From Trinickia dinghuensis (lineage in GTDB: Bacteria > Pseudomonadota > Gammaproteobacteria > Burkholderiales > Burkholderiaceae): 64,000 bases of DNA. The notes below the pieces were generated by a model. It searched no databases and had not been told where the DNA came from. It saw only the letters and a program-made list of their open reading frames with translations. The stretch spans positions 1-64,000 of the forward strand of contig NZ_QRGA01000008.1 of NCBI RefSeq assembly GCF_003367175.1, read 5' to 3'. The position numbers and the translations under genes are program-made. Positions within the stretch are counted from its first letter, which is position 1. Every line of letters begins with the position of its first letter. Shown here piece after piece: positions 42,493 to 51,776 of the stretch.

Positions 42493-42970
42493 TCGTAGCC
42501 CGTTCCGCCCCTACGACGACGGTGACTACGATGAAGACCCGGCGTGGCAATCCGCACTCGATCGGCTTCGCCACGGACATCGACCGCCGGAACACGACGA
42601 TGGCGAATCGCCACGCTACCGTCCCGATCAAGGGAGCCCGGTGTGGCCGTGCCCGTCCTGCGCATCGTTCCACACCGAGCCACGCCACCTCGCACGACGT
42701 ATCTGTAGTGCTGTCGGCGCAGCGGCGGGCGCCACGAGCGGCGCTGCCGCCATGCTGTCCGGCGCGGAAACCGGCGCTGTCGTTGGCACGCTCGGAGGGC
42801 CGATCGGCACGATATGCGGTGGCATCGCTGGCGCGGTTCTCGCGGGCCTCGTCGCCGGCGCGGCAGGCTGCGCGACCGGCGCGGCCTTCGGCGACGCGCT
42901 CGATCAGCGCGTCTTCAACGGTTTGCGGTGTCTCGCCTGCGGATTCGTCTTCTCCACCCGTCCTGGCTGA
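42485..42970 (+). CDS. Glycine-zipper-type protein with Cys pairs
   Basis: 161 aa. The first 55 residues are polar; PCPSCASFHTEPRHLAR forms a first Cys pair. A long Ala/Gly-rich stretch with GxxxG spacing (about 75-140) resembles glycine-zipper membrane domains, and LRCLACGF near the end gives a second Cys pair. The paired cysteines could make a zinc ribbon split by the zipper insert. It opens the mobile-element block. Confidence 0.65.
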   Translation: MHDRSPFRPYDDGDYDEDPAWQSALDRLRHGHRPPEHDDGESPRYRPDQGSPVWPCPSCASFHTEPRHLARRICSAVGAAAGATSGAAAMLSGAETGAVVGTLGGPIGTICGGIAGAVLAGLVAGAAGCATGAAFGDALDQRVFNGLRCLACGFVFSTRPG

Positions 42971-43007
42971 CGCTTCATCCCTTCCTTCCGATTCATTCCT
43001 TTCACAT

Positions 43008-43030
43008 AGCCCGGCCCGCGCCGGGCTTTA
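43008..43030 (+). terminator. Rho-independent terminator
   Basis: AGCCCGGC (43008-43015) pairs with GCCGGGCT (43020-43027) over a 4-nt loop and is followed by TTTA. It separates the glycine-zipper gene from the DUF932 gene. Confidence 0.65.
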
Positions 43031-43057
43031 TGCACCTATTTCACAGGAGTCCCCAAA

Positions 43058-44029
43058 GTGCACCTTGTACAGAACATGGCCTATGTAGGCTCAACTCCCT
43101 GGCACGGCCTCGGCCATCAGCTCGCCCCGAAACAACCGCTCGAAGTTTGGGCACGTGCTGCGGGGATGGACTGGAGCATCGAAGAAGCCGAAGTGCGTTT
43201 CGTCGCCGCCGGCAACCACAATCTCGGCTCAATCCATGCCTTCCCCGAACAGAAAGTGCTCTATCGCTCGGACACCAAGGCCCCCCTATCCGTTGTCTCT
43301 GCCCGCTACCAAGTCGTACAGCCGTCCGAGATATTGGAGTTCTACCGCGATCTCACAGAAGTGGGTGGCTTTCAGCTCGAAACCGCGGGCGTGCTGAAGG
43401 AAGGCCGCAAGCTCTGGGCGTTAGCCCGAACCGGGCAGAGTGCGACGCTCAAGGGAAAAGATCAGGTCAACGGTTACCTTCTGTTGGCGACCGCGTGCGA
43501 CGGAACCCTCGCCACCACCGCTCAGTTCACCTCGGTTCGCGTTGTCTGCAACAACACGTTGCAAATTGCCTTGGGGGGAGACAACGTCGGCACGGTCAAG
43601 GTCCCGCATCGTTCGCAGTTCGACGCTCAAGCCGTCAAACGCCAGCTCGGCATTGCGATCTCCTCGTGGGACAGGTTCATCGCGAGAACGAAAGCACTGG
43701 CCGAACACAAGGTATCGGACACGGCCGCCGAAGCGTTCCTTCGACGCGTGCTCACCTACTCGACCGCCAACGTCGCGGATCGTGAAGTCCTCTCCGTGAA
43801 TGAGCGCGCCATCAAGGCGGTCGGGCAGCTTTACGCCGGGCGCGGCAAGGGAGCCGAACTTTCTTCGGCGAGTGGCACGGCGTGGGGGTTGCTCAACGCA
43901 GTGACAGAGTACGTCGATCACCACCGCCGCGCGCGAAGCGACGATCACCGTCGCGACGCGGCGTGGTTCGGGCAAGGTGCAAACATCAAGCAACGTGCGT
44001 GGGATGAAGCGCTCAAGCTCGTCGTGTGA
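43058..44029 (+). CDS. DUF932 protein (plasmid/ICE type)
   Basis: 323 aa from a GTG at 43058 with AGGAG about 8 nt upstream. MAYVGSTPWHGLG at the start and LARTGQSATLKGKDQVNGYL with RVVCNNTLQIAL are hallmarks of the DUF932 phage/plasmid-like family. Such proteins accompany recombination modules of integrative conjugative elements and large plasmids; their activity is not known. Followed by a YqaJ-type exonuclease gene. Confidence 0.85.
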   Translation: MHLVQNMAYVGSTPWHGLGHQLAPKQPLEVWARAAGMDWSIEEAEVRFVAAGNHNLGSIHAFPEQKVLYRSDTKAPLSVVSARYQVVQPSEILEFYRDLTEVGGFQLETAGVLKEGRKLWALARTGQSATLKGKDQVNGYLLLATACDGTLATTAQFTSVRVVCNNTLQIALGGDNVGTVKVPHRSQFDAQAVKRQLGIAISSWDRFIARTKALAEHKVSDTAAEAFLRRVLTYSTANVADREVLSVNERAIKAVGQLYAGRGKGAELSSASGTAWGLLNAVTEYVDHHRRARSDDHRRDAAWFGQGANIKQRAWDEALKLVV

Positions 44030-44106
44030 GCCTGCGACCTCCCGTTCCCCTTCACCCTCGGCCTGGTCAGGTTCTCCTGCCGGGCCGCTTTGTTTTGAGA
44101 GGCACT

Positions 44107-45102
44107 ATGAGTGCAGGCCAACCCGACGGGCCACGTATGCGCCGACCGGCGCTCAAACTCGTCAAAACGCAGGAATTGAGCCGGGACGACTGGCTCGCCG
44201 TTCGTCGCACCGGCATCGGCGGATCAGATGCCGCCGCGGCAGTAGGACTTAATCCGTACATGAGCACATTGGAGCTATGGCTCGACAAAACGGGACGAGC
44301 CGAAAGCATGCCCCGCCCGGCTCCAGACGACACGACATCGCCCACTTATTGGGGGACGCTGCTCGAGCCAATCGTTGCCGCGTCCTACACCAAGCAAACC
44401 GGCAACCGGGTTCGACGCATCAACGCCGTGCTGCGGCACCCCACGATCCCTTTCATGCTCGCGAATCTCGATCGTGAAGTAGTGGGGTGCCGCGATGTCT
44501 CCATTTTGGAATGCAAAACGGCGGGGGAGTTCGGTACGCGGCTCTGGCGAGAAGGTGTCCCGGAGTACGTGCAGATCCAAGTGCAGCACCAACTGGCCGT
44601 CACCGGTAAAACAGCGGCGCATGTCGCCGTCTTGCTTTGCGGCCAGGCGCTGGAGGTTTATCGAATCGAACGCGACGACGCATTGATCGGCCGGCTCGTC
44701 GAACTCGAAGCGCGCTTTTGGCGTTACGTCGAATCGGATACGCCACCGCCTGCGGACGGGTCCGAATCTGCGGACCGAGCACTACGCCATCTCTATCCGG
44801 GTAATGGAGACACGGTCGATTTCACAGACGACCGGCAACTCTCGTCGGTATTCGCTGACCTCGTTGCTGTACGCGAGCAGATCGAAGCGCACCAAGCAAT
44901 CGAAGCACAGTTAAAGCAGACCATCCAACAAGCGATGGGCGAAGCAACACGTGCCGTGTTCGAGACCGGTGCGGTCTCGTTCAAGCGCAGCCGCGATTCG
45001 TCCACAGTCGACCTGAAACGGCTGCTCGCTGAACACCCCGAGTTGGAACAGCAATACGCCGATTCGAAACCCGGTTCTCGGCGCTTTCTCATCTCCGCTT
45101 GA
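44107..45102 (+). CDS. YqaJ-type viral recombinase/exonuclease
   Basis: 331 aa from the ATG at 44107. RTGIGGSDAAAAVGLNPYMS, YWGTLLEPIVAASY, LANLDREVVG and SILECKTA with YVQIQVQHQLAVTG are the conserved lambda-exonuclease/YqaJ blocks; E..D..ExK is complete. It processes double-strand ends 5'-3' for single-strand annealing. A coiled-coil tail (about 255-300) follows. It is typical of mobile-element recombination operons. Confidence 0.87.
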   Translation: MSAGQPDGPRMRRPALKLVKTQELSRDDWLAVRRTGIGGSDAAAAVGLNPYMSTLELWLDKTGRAESMPRPAPDDTTSPTYWGTLLEPIVAASYTKQTGNRVRRINAVLRHPTIPFMLANLDREVVGCRDVSILECKTAGEFGTRLWREGVPEYVQIQVQHQLAVTGKTAAHVAVLLCGQALEVYRIERDDALIGRLVELEARFWRYVESDTPPPADGSESADRALRHLYPGNGDTVDFTDDRQLSSVFADLVAVREQIEAHQAIEAQLKQTIQQAMGEATRAVFETGAVSFKRSRDSSTVDLKRLLAEHPELEQQYADSKPGSRRFLISA

Positions 45103-45143
45103 CTCCCACTTCTCCCAACTTTCTTCCTTTTCTGAGGACCACC

Positions 45144-46061
45144 ATGCTCAAGGGTCTGGCTATTACCCCGCCCGTCGTCGGGCGGATTTCAATCGGACGC
45201 ATTGTCGAGAGGGCCGGCAAGCGACTGCCCGAGAAAGACGATCAGTTCACCCTCACTACCCAAGTTCAACAACGCGGCGAGTGGCTGCTCCACCCACTCA
45301 ATGAGCAACTGCGCAAAGCGACTCCGGGCAAGCTGCGCGCGATTCCAGTTCGGGTGCTCTTCAACGATCCGGATCTGAACCTGCGGGCCGACTACAGCCT
45401 GTTCGATCGCGACACCGGCCGGCCCGTGTGCGTCGGCGACGGCCAAACTTGCAAGCGCGCGACCGACAAGGGTATCGAGACGCTACCCTGCGTTTCGCCC
45501 GACGGCTGCACGTTCGGCCAACAAGGCGGCTGCAAGCCGTATGCGCGGCTGAACGTGCTGATCGGCGACGAGGATGAAATGGACAGCTTTCTGTTCAGGA
45601 CTAGCGGCTTTAACAGCATCCGCACGCTCGCAGCGCGCTTGCATTACTTCGCTGCGGTGTCCAGCAACCTTCTCGCCTGCCTGCCACTCGAACTAAAGCT
45701 GCGCGGAAAAAGTACAGCACAAAGCTATAGGACGCCGATCTACTACGTCGATCTGTCGGTCCGTGCTGGCAGCACGCTTGAGGAAGCGCTAACGCAGGCG
45801 CGCGAACTCGATGCTAGACGTAAATCCGCAGGGTTCGACCAGGCTGCGCTCGATGCAGTTGCGCGTCTCGGATTTGCCAGCGGAGCGTTCGAGGACAGCG
45901 CTGAGGAGCAGGCGGCGGTGGCGGAAGAATTCTATCCGTCAGCGGAACCGACGAAATCGAGCAGCGAACCTTCGCCCACCGAGACCGGATCGGCCGCTCG
46001 ACCAACGCTGCGCGAAAAGCTCGAGCGGCAGGCGGTGCTGCTCGGCGGAGCGGCGGCATGA
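45144..46061 (+). CDS. Recombination-directionality-factor-like protein
   Basis: 305 aa from the ATG at 45144 with GAGGA upstream. MLKGLAITPPVVGRISIGRI at the start, Cys-rich CKRATDKGIETLPC..CTFGQQGGCK in the middle and TSGFNSIRTLAARL match the mobile-element family labelled 'hydrolase or metal-binding protein' and related to gp3-type recombination directionality factors. The cysteines could bind zinc. The C-terminal 60 residues are low complexity. Overlaps the next gene by four bases. Confidence 0.75.
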   Translation: MLKGLAITPPVVGRISIGRIVERAGKRLPEKDDQFTLTTQVQQRGEWLLHPLNEQLRKATPGKLRAIPVRVLFNDPDLNLRADYSLFDRDTGRPVCVGDGQTCKRATDKGIETLPCVSPDGCTFGQQGGCKPYARLNVLIGDEDEMDSFLFRTSGFNSIRTLAARLHYFAAVSSNLLACLPLELKLRGKSTAQSYRTPIYYVDLSVRAGSTLEEALTQARELDARRKSAGFDQAALDAVARLGFASGAFEDSAEEQAAVAEEFYPSAEPTKSSSEPSPTETGSAARPTLREKLERQAVLLGGAAA

Positions 46062-47110
46062 CGACGCAGCGCTGGGCCTTGGCCCTAGCAGTCACGGCCA
46101 CAGGCACGGCCGTCACGCTGTCCATCCTGTCGGGATGGCAGCGCGGCGGCACTTTGCCGGAGCGACTAGTGTGGGTCGCGATTGGAGTCGTCCTCGTCGT
46201 GACCGCCCATCTGTTACCGGCGCTCGCGCACGCAACTGCCCCACGGCTTCGGGTCGTCGCCACCGGATTGTGGCTGGGCTGTATGGGGGCAACCGTGTTC
46301 GGTCACGCGACGTTTTTTCTCTTGGCGCAGATGCACGCTGGTGAACGGCGTGCTGCGTCGGTCTCAGTGCGAGTGTTGCCGGCCGGTCGCAGTCTTACGG
46401 TCGTCGTGGCGGAGCGCGCGGTCGTAGAGACACAGCTCGCTTCCGCCAACGTTCGGCGTTGTGCGGGCTACTGCCCGAGCCTGCGTGCACGTCGCGCGTC
46501 GCTCGCTGCGCGACGCGATGCGCTGGACGCCGAAGCCGGCGACATTCGGCGTCGTGAAGCTCAGGAGGACCGAGTCACGACCCAACGTGACGCACTACTC
46601 GCCGATCCGGTCGCATCGCGACTTGCGGCGTTACTCGGCACGACTGCCTCGCGCGTCGATCTGCTGTCGGGACTGATGTTCGCCGCAGTCGTGGAGGGGG
46701 TCGCTTGCCTACTTTGGGTGCTCGCACTAGGGGCGTCGCCGTTACCGGTCCCGGCACCAGTCGTGAGCGAGTCGACGCTAACAGCAGTCGAGCCGGTACC
46801 CGCCGTGACTGCCGTAACCGAACCCGTAGTAGCGGACGCTGCGGCAAGTCACATCGACGAGACTGCGAGTCACGAAAGCGGATCGCGCAGTCAAAACAGC
46901 ATGACTCCTAGTCGCACCCCGCGTGATGATCCGCTTACGCCGCCACCGGACGTCGGCTCCCCCGGTGACGACGTGACTCAGCTTGCCCAGGACATTGCTG
47001 CGGGTCGTCTGCGCCCCACCGTCGCGGAGATTCGACGCCGTCTTGGATGTTCGCAGGCAAAAGCTACTGCACTGCGCCGCCAACTCGTCGCACGCCACAC
47101 GGCGGCATAG
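46058..47110 (+). CDS. Membrane protein of mobile-element type
   Basis: 350 aa. Three N-terminal membrane segments (about 5-25, 35-55, 70-90), a charged coiled-coil-like region (about 120-185), another membrane segment (about 205-225), a long Pro/Thr/Val-rich linker and a C-terminal helix-turn-helix-like stretch (IRRRLGCSQAKATALRRQL). No named family. Context: between the directionality-factor-like gene and a strong terminator. Confidence 0.7.
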   Translation: MTTQRWALALAVTATGTAVTLSILSGWQRGGTLPERLVWVAIGVVLVVTAHLLPALAHATAPRLRVVATGLWLGCMGATVFGHATFFLLAQMHAGERRAASVSVRVLPAGRSLTVVVAERAVVETQLASANVRRCAGYCPSLRARRASLAARRDALDAEAGDIRRREAQEDRVTTQRDALLADPVASRLAALLGTTASRVDLLSGLMFAAVVEGVACLLWVLALGASPLPVPAPVVSESTLTAVEPVPAVTAVTEPVVADAAASHIDETASHESGSRSQNSMTPSRTPRDDPLTPPPDVGSPGDDVTQLAQDIAAGRLRPTVAEIRRRLGCSQAKATALRRQLVARHTAA

Positions 47111-47136
47111 ACGCCGGGCCTTGCGCCCGGCGTTTT
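47111..47136 (+). terminator. Rho-independent terminator
   Basis: ACGCCGGGC (47111-47119) pairs with GCCCGGCGT (47125-47133), 5-nt loop, followed by TTTT. It begins right after the stop codon of the membrane-protein gene. Confidence 0.8.
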
Positions 47137-47165
47137 CTCTTTAACCGTCTGCCATATGGAAAGTC

Positions 47166-47975
47166 ATGGATACAACCACCGACCTCGTCAAAAGCGTCAG
47201 CATTGCCAATCTCGCCAACCAGCGCGTCGCAGTCGTCGAGCGCGTACACGCCGCGCTCGATCTGCTCGCCGAGGCCGAACAGATCGCAGGGGCGGCTCAC
47301 CTCGGTTTTCCACGACTGGTACTCGACGATGCGTACGCCTGTCGCGGCAGGCCGTCCGTTACCGGTGAGTATGCAAAGCGCGACGAGGCTGAGGGCGCCA
47401 TCGTCCGCGTGATCGACGTGCGCGGCTGGAGCTATCTGCTGTCCGAGTCGGGTTTGCGCACCTTCATGGATGCCCAAGCCCGAGAGCAATGGGATCGACA
47501 GCTTTCCGAAGGCGATGTGCCCGAACTCACGACGGCCAATATCGAAGCGACGTTCGCACAACTGTACGGCGCGCGCAGCGATATGTTCGAGCGCGGCGTT
47601 ATCCAATGTTTCAGGCGACTGTCCTGGGATTACAAGACCAATCGGCCGTTCAAGTTCGGCAAGCGAATCATCGTGAAACGCCTGCTGTCGGACGGCTGCA
47701 CGAATCATCGCGTCACCGACGAACTGGACGACCTCGTGCGCGCGTTCTGCATACTCGACGGCAAGCCCGAGCCGGATCACCGGCTCGGGGCTTATGCCCT
47801 CGTCTCGGACGCTCGGCAAGCAAGACTCGCCGAAGCCGAACACACCTATTTCAACCTACGTTGGTTCAAGAACGGCAACGGGCATCTGACGTTCGCACGG
47901 GCCGATCTGGTTGAGCGCATGAACCGCATCCTCGCGAAACACTACCCGAACGCACTCGCCGCCGAAACGCGGTAG
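47166..47975 (+). CDS. DUF4942 protein
   Basis: 269 aa. LANQRVAVVERVHAALDLLA at the start, WSYLLSESGLRTFMDAQARE, then MFERGVIQCFRRLSWDYKTN and FNLRWFKNGNGHLTF near the end are DUF4942 blocks. These proteins occur on conjugative elements and plasmids and have no assigned activity. It starts its own unit behind a terminator. Confidence 0.83.
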   Translation: MDTTTDLVKSVSIANLANQRVAVVERVHAALDLLAEAEQIAGAAHLGFPRLVLDDAYACRGRPSVTGEYAKRDEAEGAIVRVIDVRGWSYLLSESGLRTFMDAQAREQWDRQLSEGDVPELTTANIEATFAQLYGARSDMFERGVIQCFRRLSWDYKTNRPFKFGKRIIVKRLLSDGCTNHRVTDELDDLVRAFCILDGKPEPDHRLGAYALVSDARQARLAEAEHTYFNLRWFKNGNGHLTFARADLVERMNRILAKHYPNALAAETR

Positions 47976-48109
47976 CTCGCTGGCTTCTGACGCTGCGTAC
48001 GCTGCCAGCACACGCGCATCCCGTATCACCCTTTTCCGATTGATTTCAACGCTCACGCATCCGGCAGGACCGGAGGCTAGTGCTCGACCGTTTCCAGGAG
48101 AAATTTATC

Positions 48110-48409
48110 TTGAATCTTCCTTCGATTCATCACACCGGTCCGCGTTTCAAGCTCGGCCGCATCCTTGCCACGCCCGGCGCGCTGGAAGTCATCGCCGAGG
48201 CGCGCATTTCGATTGTCGACCTGCTGATTAGGCACCTGCGCGGCGACTGGGGTGAGCTGTCCGATTCCGATCGTCAACAGAACGAACAAGCGATCGTTGC
48301 CGGACAGCGCATCGTATCGGGCTATGTTCTGGCCGGTGGCCGCACTGTCTTGCTCATTACCGAAGCAGACCGCTACGCGACGACGTTCCTGCTGCCAGGC
48401 GAGTACTAA
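48110..48409 (+). CDS. Small mobile-element protein of unknown function
   Basis: 99 aa from a TTG at 48110, preferred because AGGAG (48096-48100) is 9 nt upstream; a GTG at 48080 has its AGGAGG-like site too close. RFKLGRILATPGALEVI, LLIRHLRGDWGEL and GGRTVLLITEADRYATTFLLPGEY are conserved-looking blocks of a small plasmid protein family. Ends 1 nt before the next start. Confidence 0.72.
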   Translation: MNLPSIHHTGPRFKLGRILATPGALEVIAEARISIVDLLIRHLRGDWGELSDSDRQQNEQAIVAGQRIVSGYVLAGGRTVLLITEADRYATTFLLPGEY

Positions 48410-48410
48410 C

Positions 48411-49064
48411 ATGCTGATCCAGAAATTTCATCCGGCGCTACGGCCCGGCCAGCAGTTGGTCCTCGCCCACTCCGGCGTCCCGCTCTTTAGCCGCCAGGGT
48501 CATTGGGACAGCGGCAGTGCGCTGCATTGCGTGGCGATGGCGCTTGCGCTGCTGGGCAAGCTGACCGATCCGGTCGCGCTTTCTCGAAGCGACACCGGTC
48601 CGGAAGCGGCTTTTTGGGATCGGGCATGGTCGTACTACCTGCACGGTCTCACGCTCTCGGAATTTGAAAGCTTCGTCTGGGAATTGAATCTGGGCGTGCG
48701 GCCGGTTGCGTTACCCGACGGCCGAGGCTCAATTCTTCACTTTAGTGAACGTGAACTGCAGTGGGGAAGGCCCGCCATCGTCGGCTGGCGTCGCCGCCGC
48801 GTTCGCGATGTGCACGCAGCGCTGGTTGTCGGCATCGAGGGGCGGCAACACAAGCGAACCTTTGAGCCCCACGCTCTGCTACTGCTCGATCCGGCCGCGG
48901 CTGAACCAAGGCTCGCGGCGTGCAACGCGCGCTTGCTCTTCGATCGTAAGCGTCCAACGTACGTGACTGAGACTGAAGCCTATCCGGTTACGCTCGATAC
49001 CGCTGTCTCGATCCGGGTGATCGCCAAGCCGCCGCCCGCCGTTATCTCAGGCGGTTGCGCTTGA
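48411..49064 (+). CDS. Papain/C39-peptidase-like protein
   Basis: 217 aa. QGHWDSGSALHCVAMALALLG has the Q/H..C-helix form of C39-like cysteine peptidases, and RDVHAALVVGIEG, followed by LLLLDPAA, provides a histidine strand and a downstream Asp/Asn-type position. Fold assignment is an inference; the active site would be Cys (about 45), His (about 143) and Asp. It overlaps 23 nt with the convergent XRE gene. Confidence 0.6.
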   Translation: MLIQKFHPALRPGQQLVLAHSGVPLFSRQGHWDSGSALHCVAMALALLGKLTDPVALSRSDTGPEAAFWDRAWSYYLHGLTLSEFESFVWELNLGVRPVALPDGRGSILHFSERELQWGRPAIVGWRRRRVRDVHAALVVGIEGRQHKRTFEPHALLLLDPAAAEPRLAACNARLLFDRKRPTYVTETEAYPVTLDTAVSIRVIAKPPPAVISGGCA

Positions 49065-49371
49065 TCTCAGGAGGAGTCGCAGCATTGGCACGGCGCTCTC
49101 CAGTAGGTTTCAGCGATACGCCGTCCAACGGCGCGAAAAGCTCGGCGAGCGTGATGTTCAGCGAGTAGCAGATATTCGCGAGCGCCTCGATGGTCGGATT
49201 GGCAATCCCGCGCTCGATTGTCGAGATGTAGGTGCGGTCGATGTGCGCCTCGAACGCGAGCGTTTCCTGCGATTTCTCTGCTTCGTGCCGGCATTGCTTG
49301 ACGCGTTTGCCGAGGGCAACGGAGATCGGCGCCGGCGGGACACGGGATGAGGAAGAGCGCTTGGCAGTCAT
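49042..49371 (-). CDS. XRE-family transcriptional regulator
   Basis: 109 aa from the ATG at 49371; further in-frame starts at 49389 and 49419 cannot be excluded, and none has a clear ribosome-binding site. GKRVKQCRHEAEKSQETLAF, then HIDRTYISTIERGIANPTIE and LANICYSLNITLAELF form a classic XRE helix-turn-helix. It probably controls the mobile-element block or itself. Confidence 0.85.
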   Translation of the reverse strand: MTAKRSSSSRVPPAPISVALGKRVKQCRHEAEKSQETLAFEAHIDRTYISTIERGIANPTIEALANICYSLNITLAELFAPLDGVSLKPTGERRANAATPPEIKRNRLR

Positions 49372-49560
49372 GCCGAGCAGGATGCCCATCTGTCGACTAA
49401 TTCTCGACGCTGTATACACTTCAAATAACGTAGTGTTTACTCTTCATTTTTTGCCGACACGAGCCGATATAGCGCTCTGAGGGCGTACCCCCCAGGGTTG
49501 ACTCGCGCCCTATTTTGTCGAGTAAACACGACAATTATTTTTGAAAGGAAATCGGAAGAA

Positions 49561-51510
49561 ATGAACAACAAGCGTCCCACCCGAGGAATTCGAATCGCGC
49601 TCGGCGCGTCCCTCAGTTCTCTTACCCTACTTGCCGCATGCGGCGGCGGCACGTCCTCCACGGGTTCTCAACCCAGCCAACAAGCAGCAACCTCCATCGG
49701 CGGCACCGTTGCGATCGGGACGGCGCTTGCCGGCGCGACCGTCACGGTCATCGACGCCAATGGCAAGACGGCCACGGGAACGTCGAACGCGGACGGCAGC
49801 TACACCGTCTCAGTGCAAGGATTGACCGCTCCGCTCGTACTGGAAGCGCAAGACCCGTCGGGAGCATCCAGTCTCCTCTATTCGGTCGTGCCGACACTCA
49901 CCTCGAGCAGTACCTCGCTGACCGCAAACGTCACCCCACTCACCACGGCGGTCGCGGCGCTGATGATGGCCTCGGGCAATCCGGCGGATCTCCTGACAAG
50001 TCCTTCAACCGTTACGCCGGCTAATGTCTCGAACGCGGAGAAGGTACTCGACCAAGCATTGGGTCCGATCCTCAGTGCGAACAACGTGGCAAGTACCCTC
50101 GATCCGATCGCGACAGCCTTCACGGCGAACCAAACTGGCCTTGACGCCGTTATCGATTCCGTTTCGGTGACGGCCTCGACCAAGGGAACGGGTCTTCAGA
50201 TTACGAGCCTCGCCGATCCGAACACGGCCATCCAGCTCAATAGCTCGACGTCGGTATCGACTACCTTATCTGCGCCCTCGCAACCGGCCAACTACCTGGC
50301 GAGCTTCCAAGCCTCGATCAGCCAGTGCATGACCGATGTGCAAGGTGGAGCGAGCATCACGAGCGCCGCCGCGTGTACGCAGGCGATCGACGCCAACTAT
50401 CTGAACCAAGGCTTCTCGACGCCGCAAGCGCGGCACCCCCAACCGTATGTTGCGGGAGTTAAGCTAACGGGCATCAAGACGTTGGCGATGCTGCCCGCGG
50501 GCACGATCCCGAACACCACGGGGCCTGTCGCGCTCATCTACATGCTGTACACGAACGCTTCGGGTCAGCCCGGCTTTGTTTCAGACTTCGTGCAGCAGAC
50601 GGCGAACGGTTGGCAGTTGATCGGCAATCAGGAGCAATACGACCTTTACATCGCTTCGTTCGTGGGTCGTTTGCAATATGTCGATCAGGCGGACGCAGCG
50701 AATAACCGCTACGAATCGGGGCTGCGTTTCCTGATCCCGACTACCGTGACAGTAAATGGCAACTCGACGGTCGTTGGCTCCGCACTGGTGACGGGCCCCG
50801 GCTTGCCGGCGAACGGGGTTTGGCTGGTGCTCAGCGGCCACGGTGCCTATCTGACATTCCCGGCAACGGCGCGCACGGTTCCGATGTATTGCCCCGGCCT
50901 CCCGGTAAGCACGACGTGCACAATGTCCGAGGGCACGAGTTCCGAATATAAGTGGGCATGGTCGCCGATCTCGGGTAGCGGCGTGACGGTACCGAGCACG
51001 TCGGACTATGCATCGCAGTCTAGCGATCCGAGCACCATCCAACAGTTCGGAGCGTATGCGGTGACGCTGTATAACCCGAGTCAGCAACAGATCGGCACGC
51101 CTCAGACCGTGGTCAACATCGCTGCGATTCAAGCTCCGCAAGCTGGGGCTCAGGTGGCTTGGCAAACGCTGGGAACCGATGTCATCAGCAACTTCCTGAC
51201 GACCGGCGGATCGGCCACAGGCGCGGGCGTCTCAAGTCTCTCGCTCGATTGGACAGAATCAGCTCTCAATCCGATCACGCCGACGTCAATCTTGACGGGC
51301 GAGGTGACTCAAGCGCCGAATTCCGTTGCGACGCTCGGTTTTGACTACTACAGCAGCCCAGCTATCGGTCAAAGCGGCACGAACTATTCGGCGACGGATA
51401 CGAATCTGCTCACGGAAAATCCGTTGCCATCCGATTCGCGTCGTCTGATCGCGCTACTCGAACAGGTCGACGGCGACTTCTACGTCAACACCTGGCAGTA
51501 CAAGAACTGA
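49561..51510 (+). CDS. Surface lipoprotein with carboxypeptidase-regulatory-like domain
   Basis: 649 aa from the ATG at 49561 (AAAGGAAA..GGAAG upstream). Lipobox LLAAC at about residue 22-26. A transthyretin-like domain follows (GGTVAIGTALAGATVTVID, ATGTSNADGSYTVSVQGL; about 45-100), then Ser/Thr-rich beta-type sequence without cysteines except a few late ones (CPGLPVSTTC). This layout is common in Burkholderiaceae outer-membrane lipoproteins. Function unknown. Confidence 0.82.
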   Translation: MNNKRPTRGIRIALGASLSSLTLLAACGGGTSSTGSQPSQQAATSIGGTVAIGTALAGATVTVIDANGKTATGTSNADGSYTVSVQGLTAPLVLEAQDPSGASSLLYSVVPTLTSSSTSLTANVTPLTTAVAALMMASGNPADLLTSPSTVTPANVSNAEKVLDQALGPILSANNVASTLDPIATAFTANQTGLDAVIDSVSVTASTKGTGLQITSLADPNTAIQLNSSTSVSTTLSAPSQPANYLASFQASISQCMTDVQGGASITSAAACTQAIDANYLNQGFSTPQARHPQPYVAGVKLTGIKTLAMLPAGTIPNTTGPVALIYMLYTNASGQPGFVSDFVQQTANGWQLIGNQEQYDLYIASFVGRLQYVDQADAANNRYESGLRFLIPTTVTVNGNSTVVGSALVTGPGLPANGVWLVLSGHGAYLTFPATARTVPMYCPGLPVSTTCTMSEGTSSEYKWAWSPISGSGVTVPSTSDYASQSSDPSTIQQFGAYAVTLYNPSQQQIGTPQTVVNIAAIQAPQAGAQVAWQTLGTDVISNFLTTGGSATGAGVSSLSLDWTESALNPITPTSILTGEVTQAPNSVATLGFDYYSSPAIGQSGTNYSATDTNLLTENPLPSDSRRLIALLEQVDGDFYVNTWQYKN

Positions 51511-51679
51511 TCGCATCGGTTCGTTGTACGTCGCGCTGGTTATTAACGCGGACGGTCCGGCTGGCTCCCATTAGGCTTACCGGACTGCATCGTCTTAGTG
51601 GCCGACGCAACGTCGGCTCGCTTAACCCAAAGCGCTCTCATGCTCCGGCATAGCCCTCGGATCAAGCCGGAGCGTCTTT

Positions 51680-51707
51680 GCCGACCAGCCCATCGGTCGG
51701 CTTTTTT
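51680..51707 (+). terminator. Rho-independent terminator
   Basis: GCCGACC (51680-51686) pairs with GGTCGGC (51695-51701), 8-nt loop, followed by six T residues. It separates the two lipoprotein genes. Confidence 0.85.
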
Positions 51708-51776
51708 ATACCTGCTCTCCGACCAGCGCCGGACTCCATGCTTCCTACTTCACTCACGACAACGGGAAACAAAATC

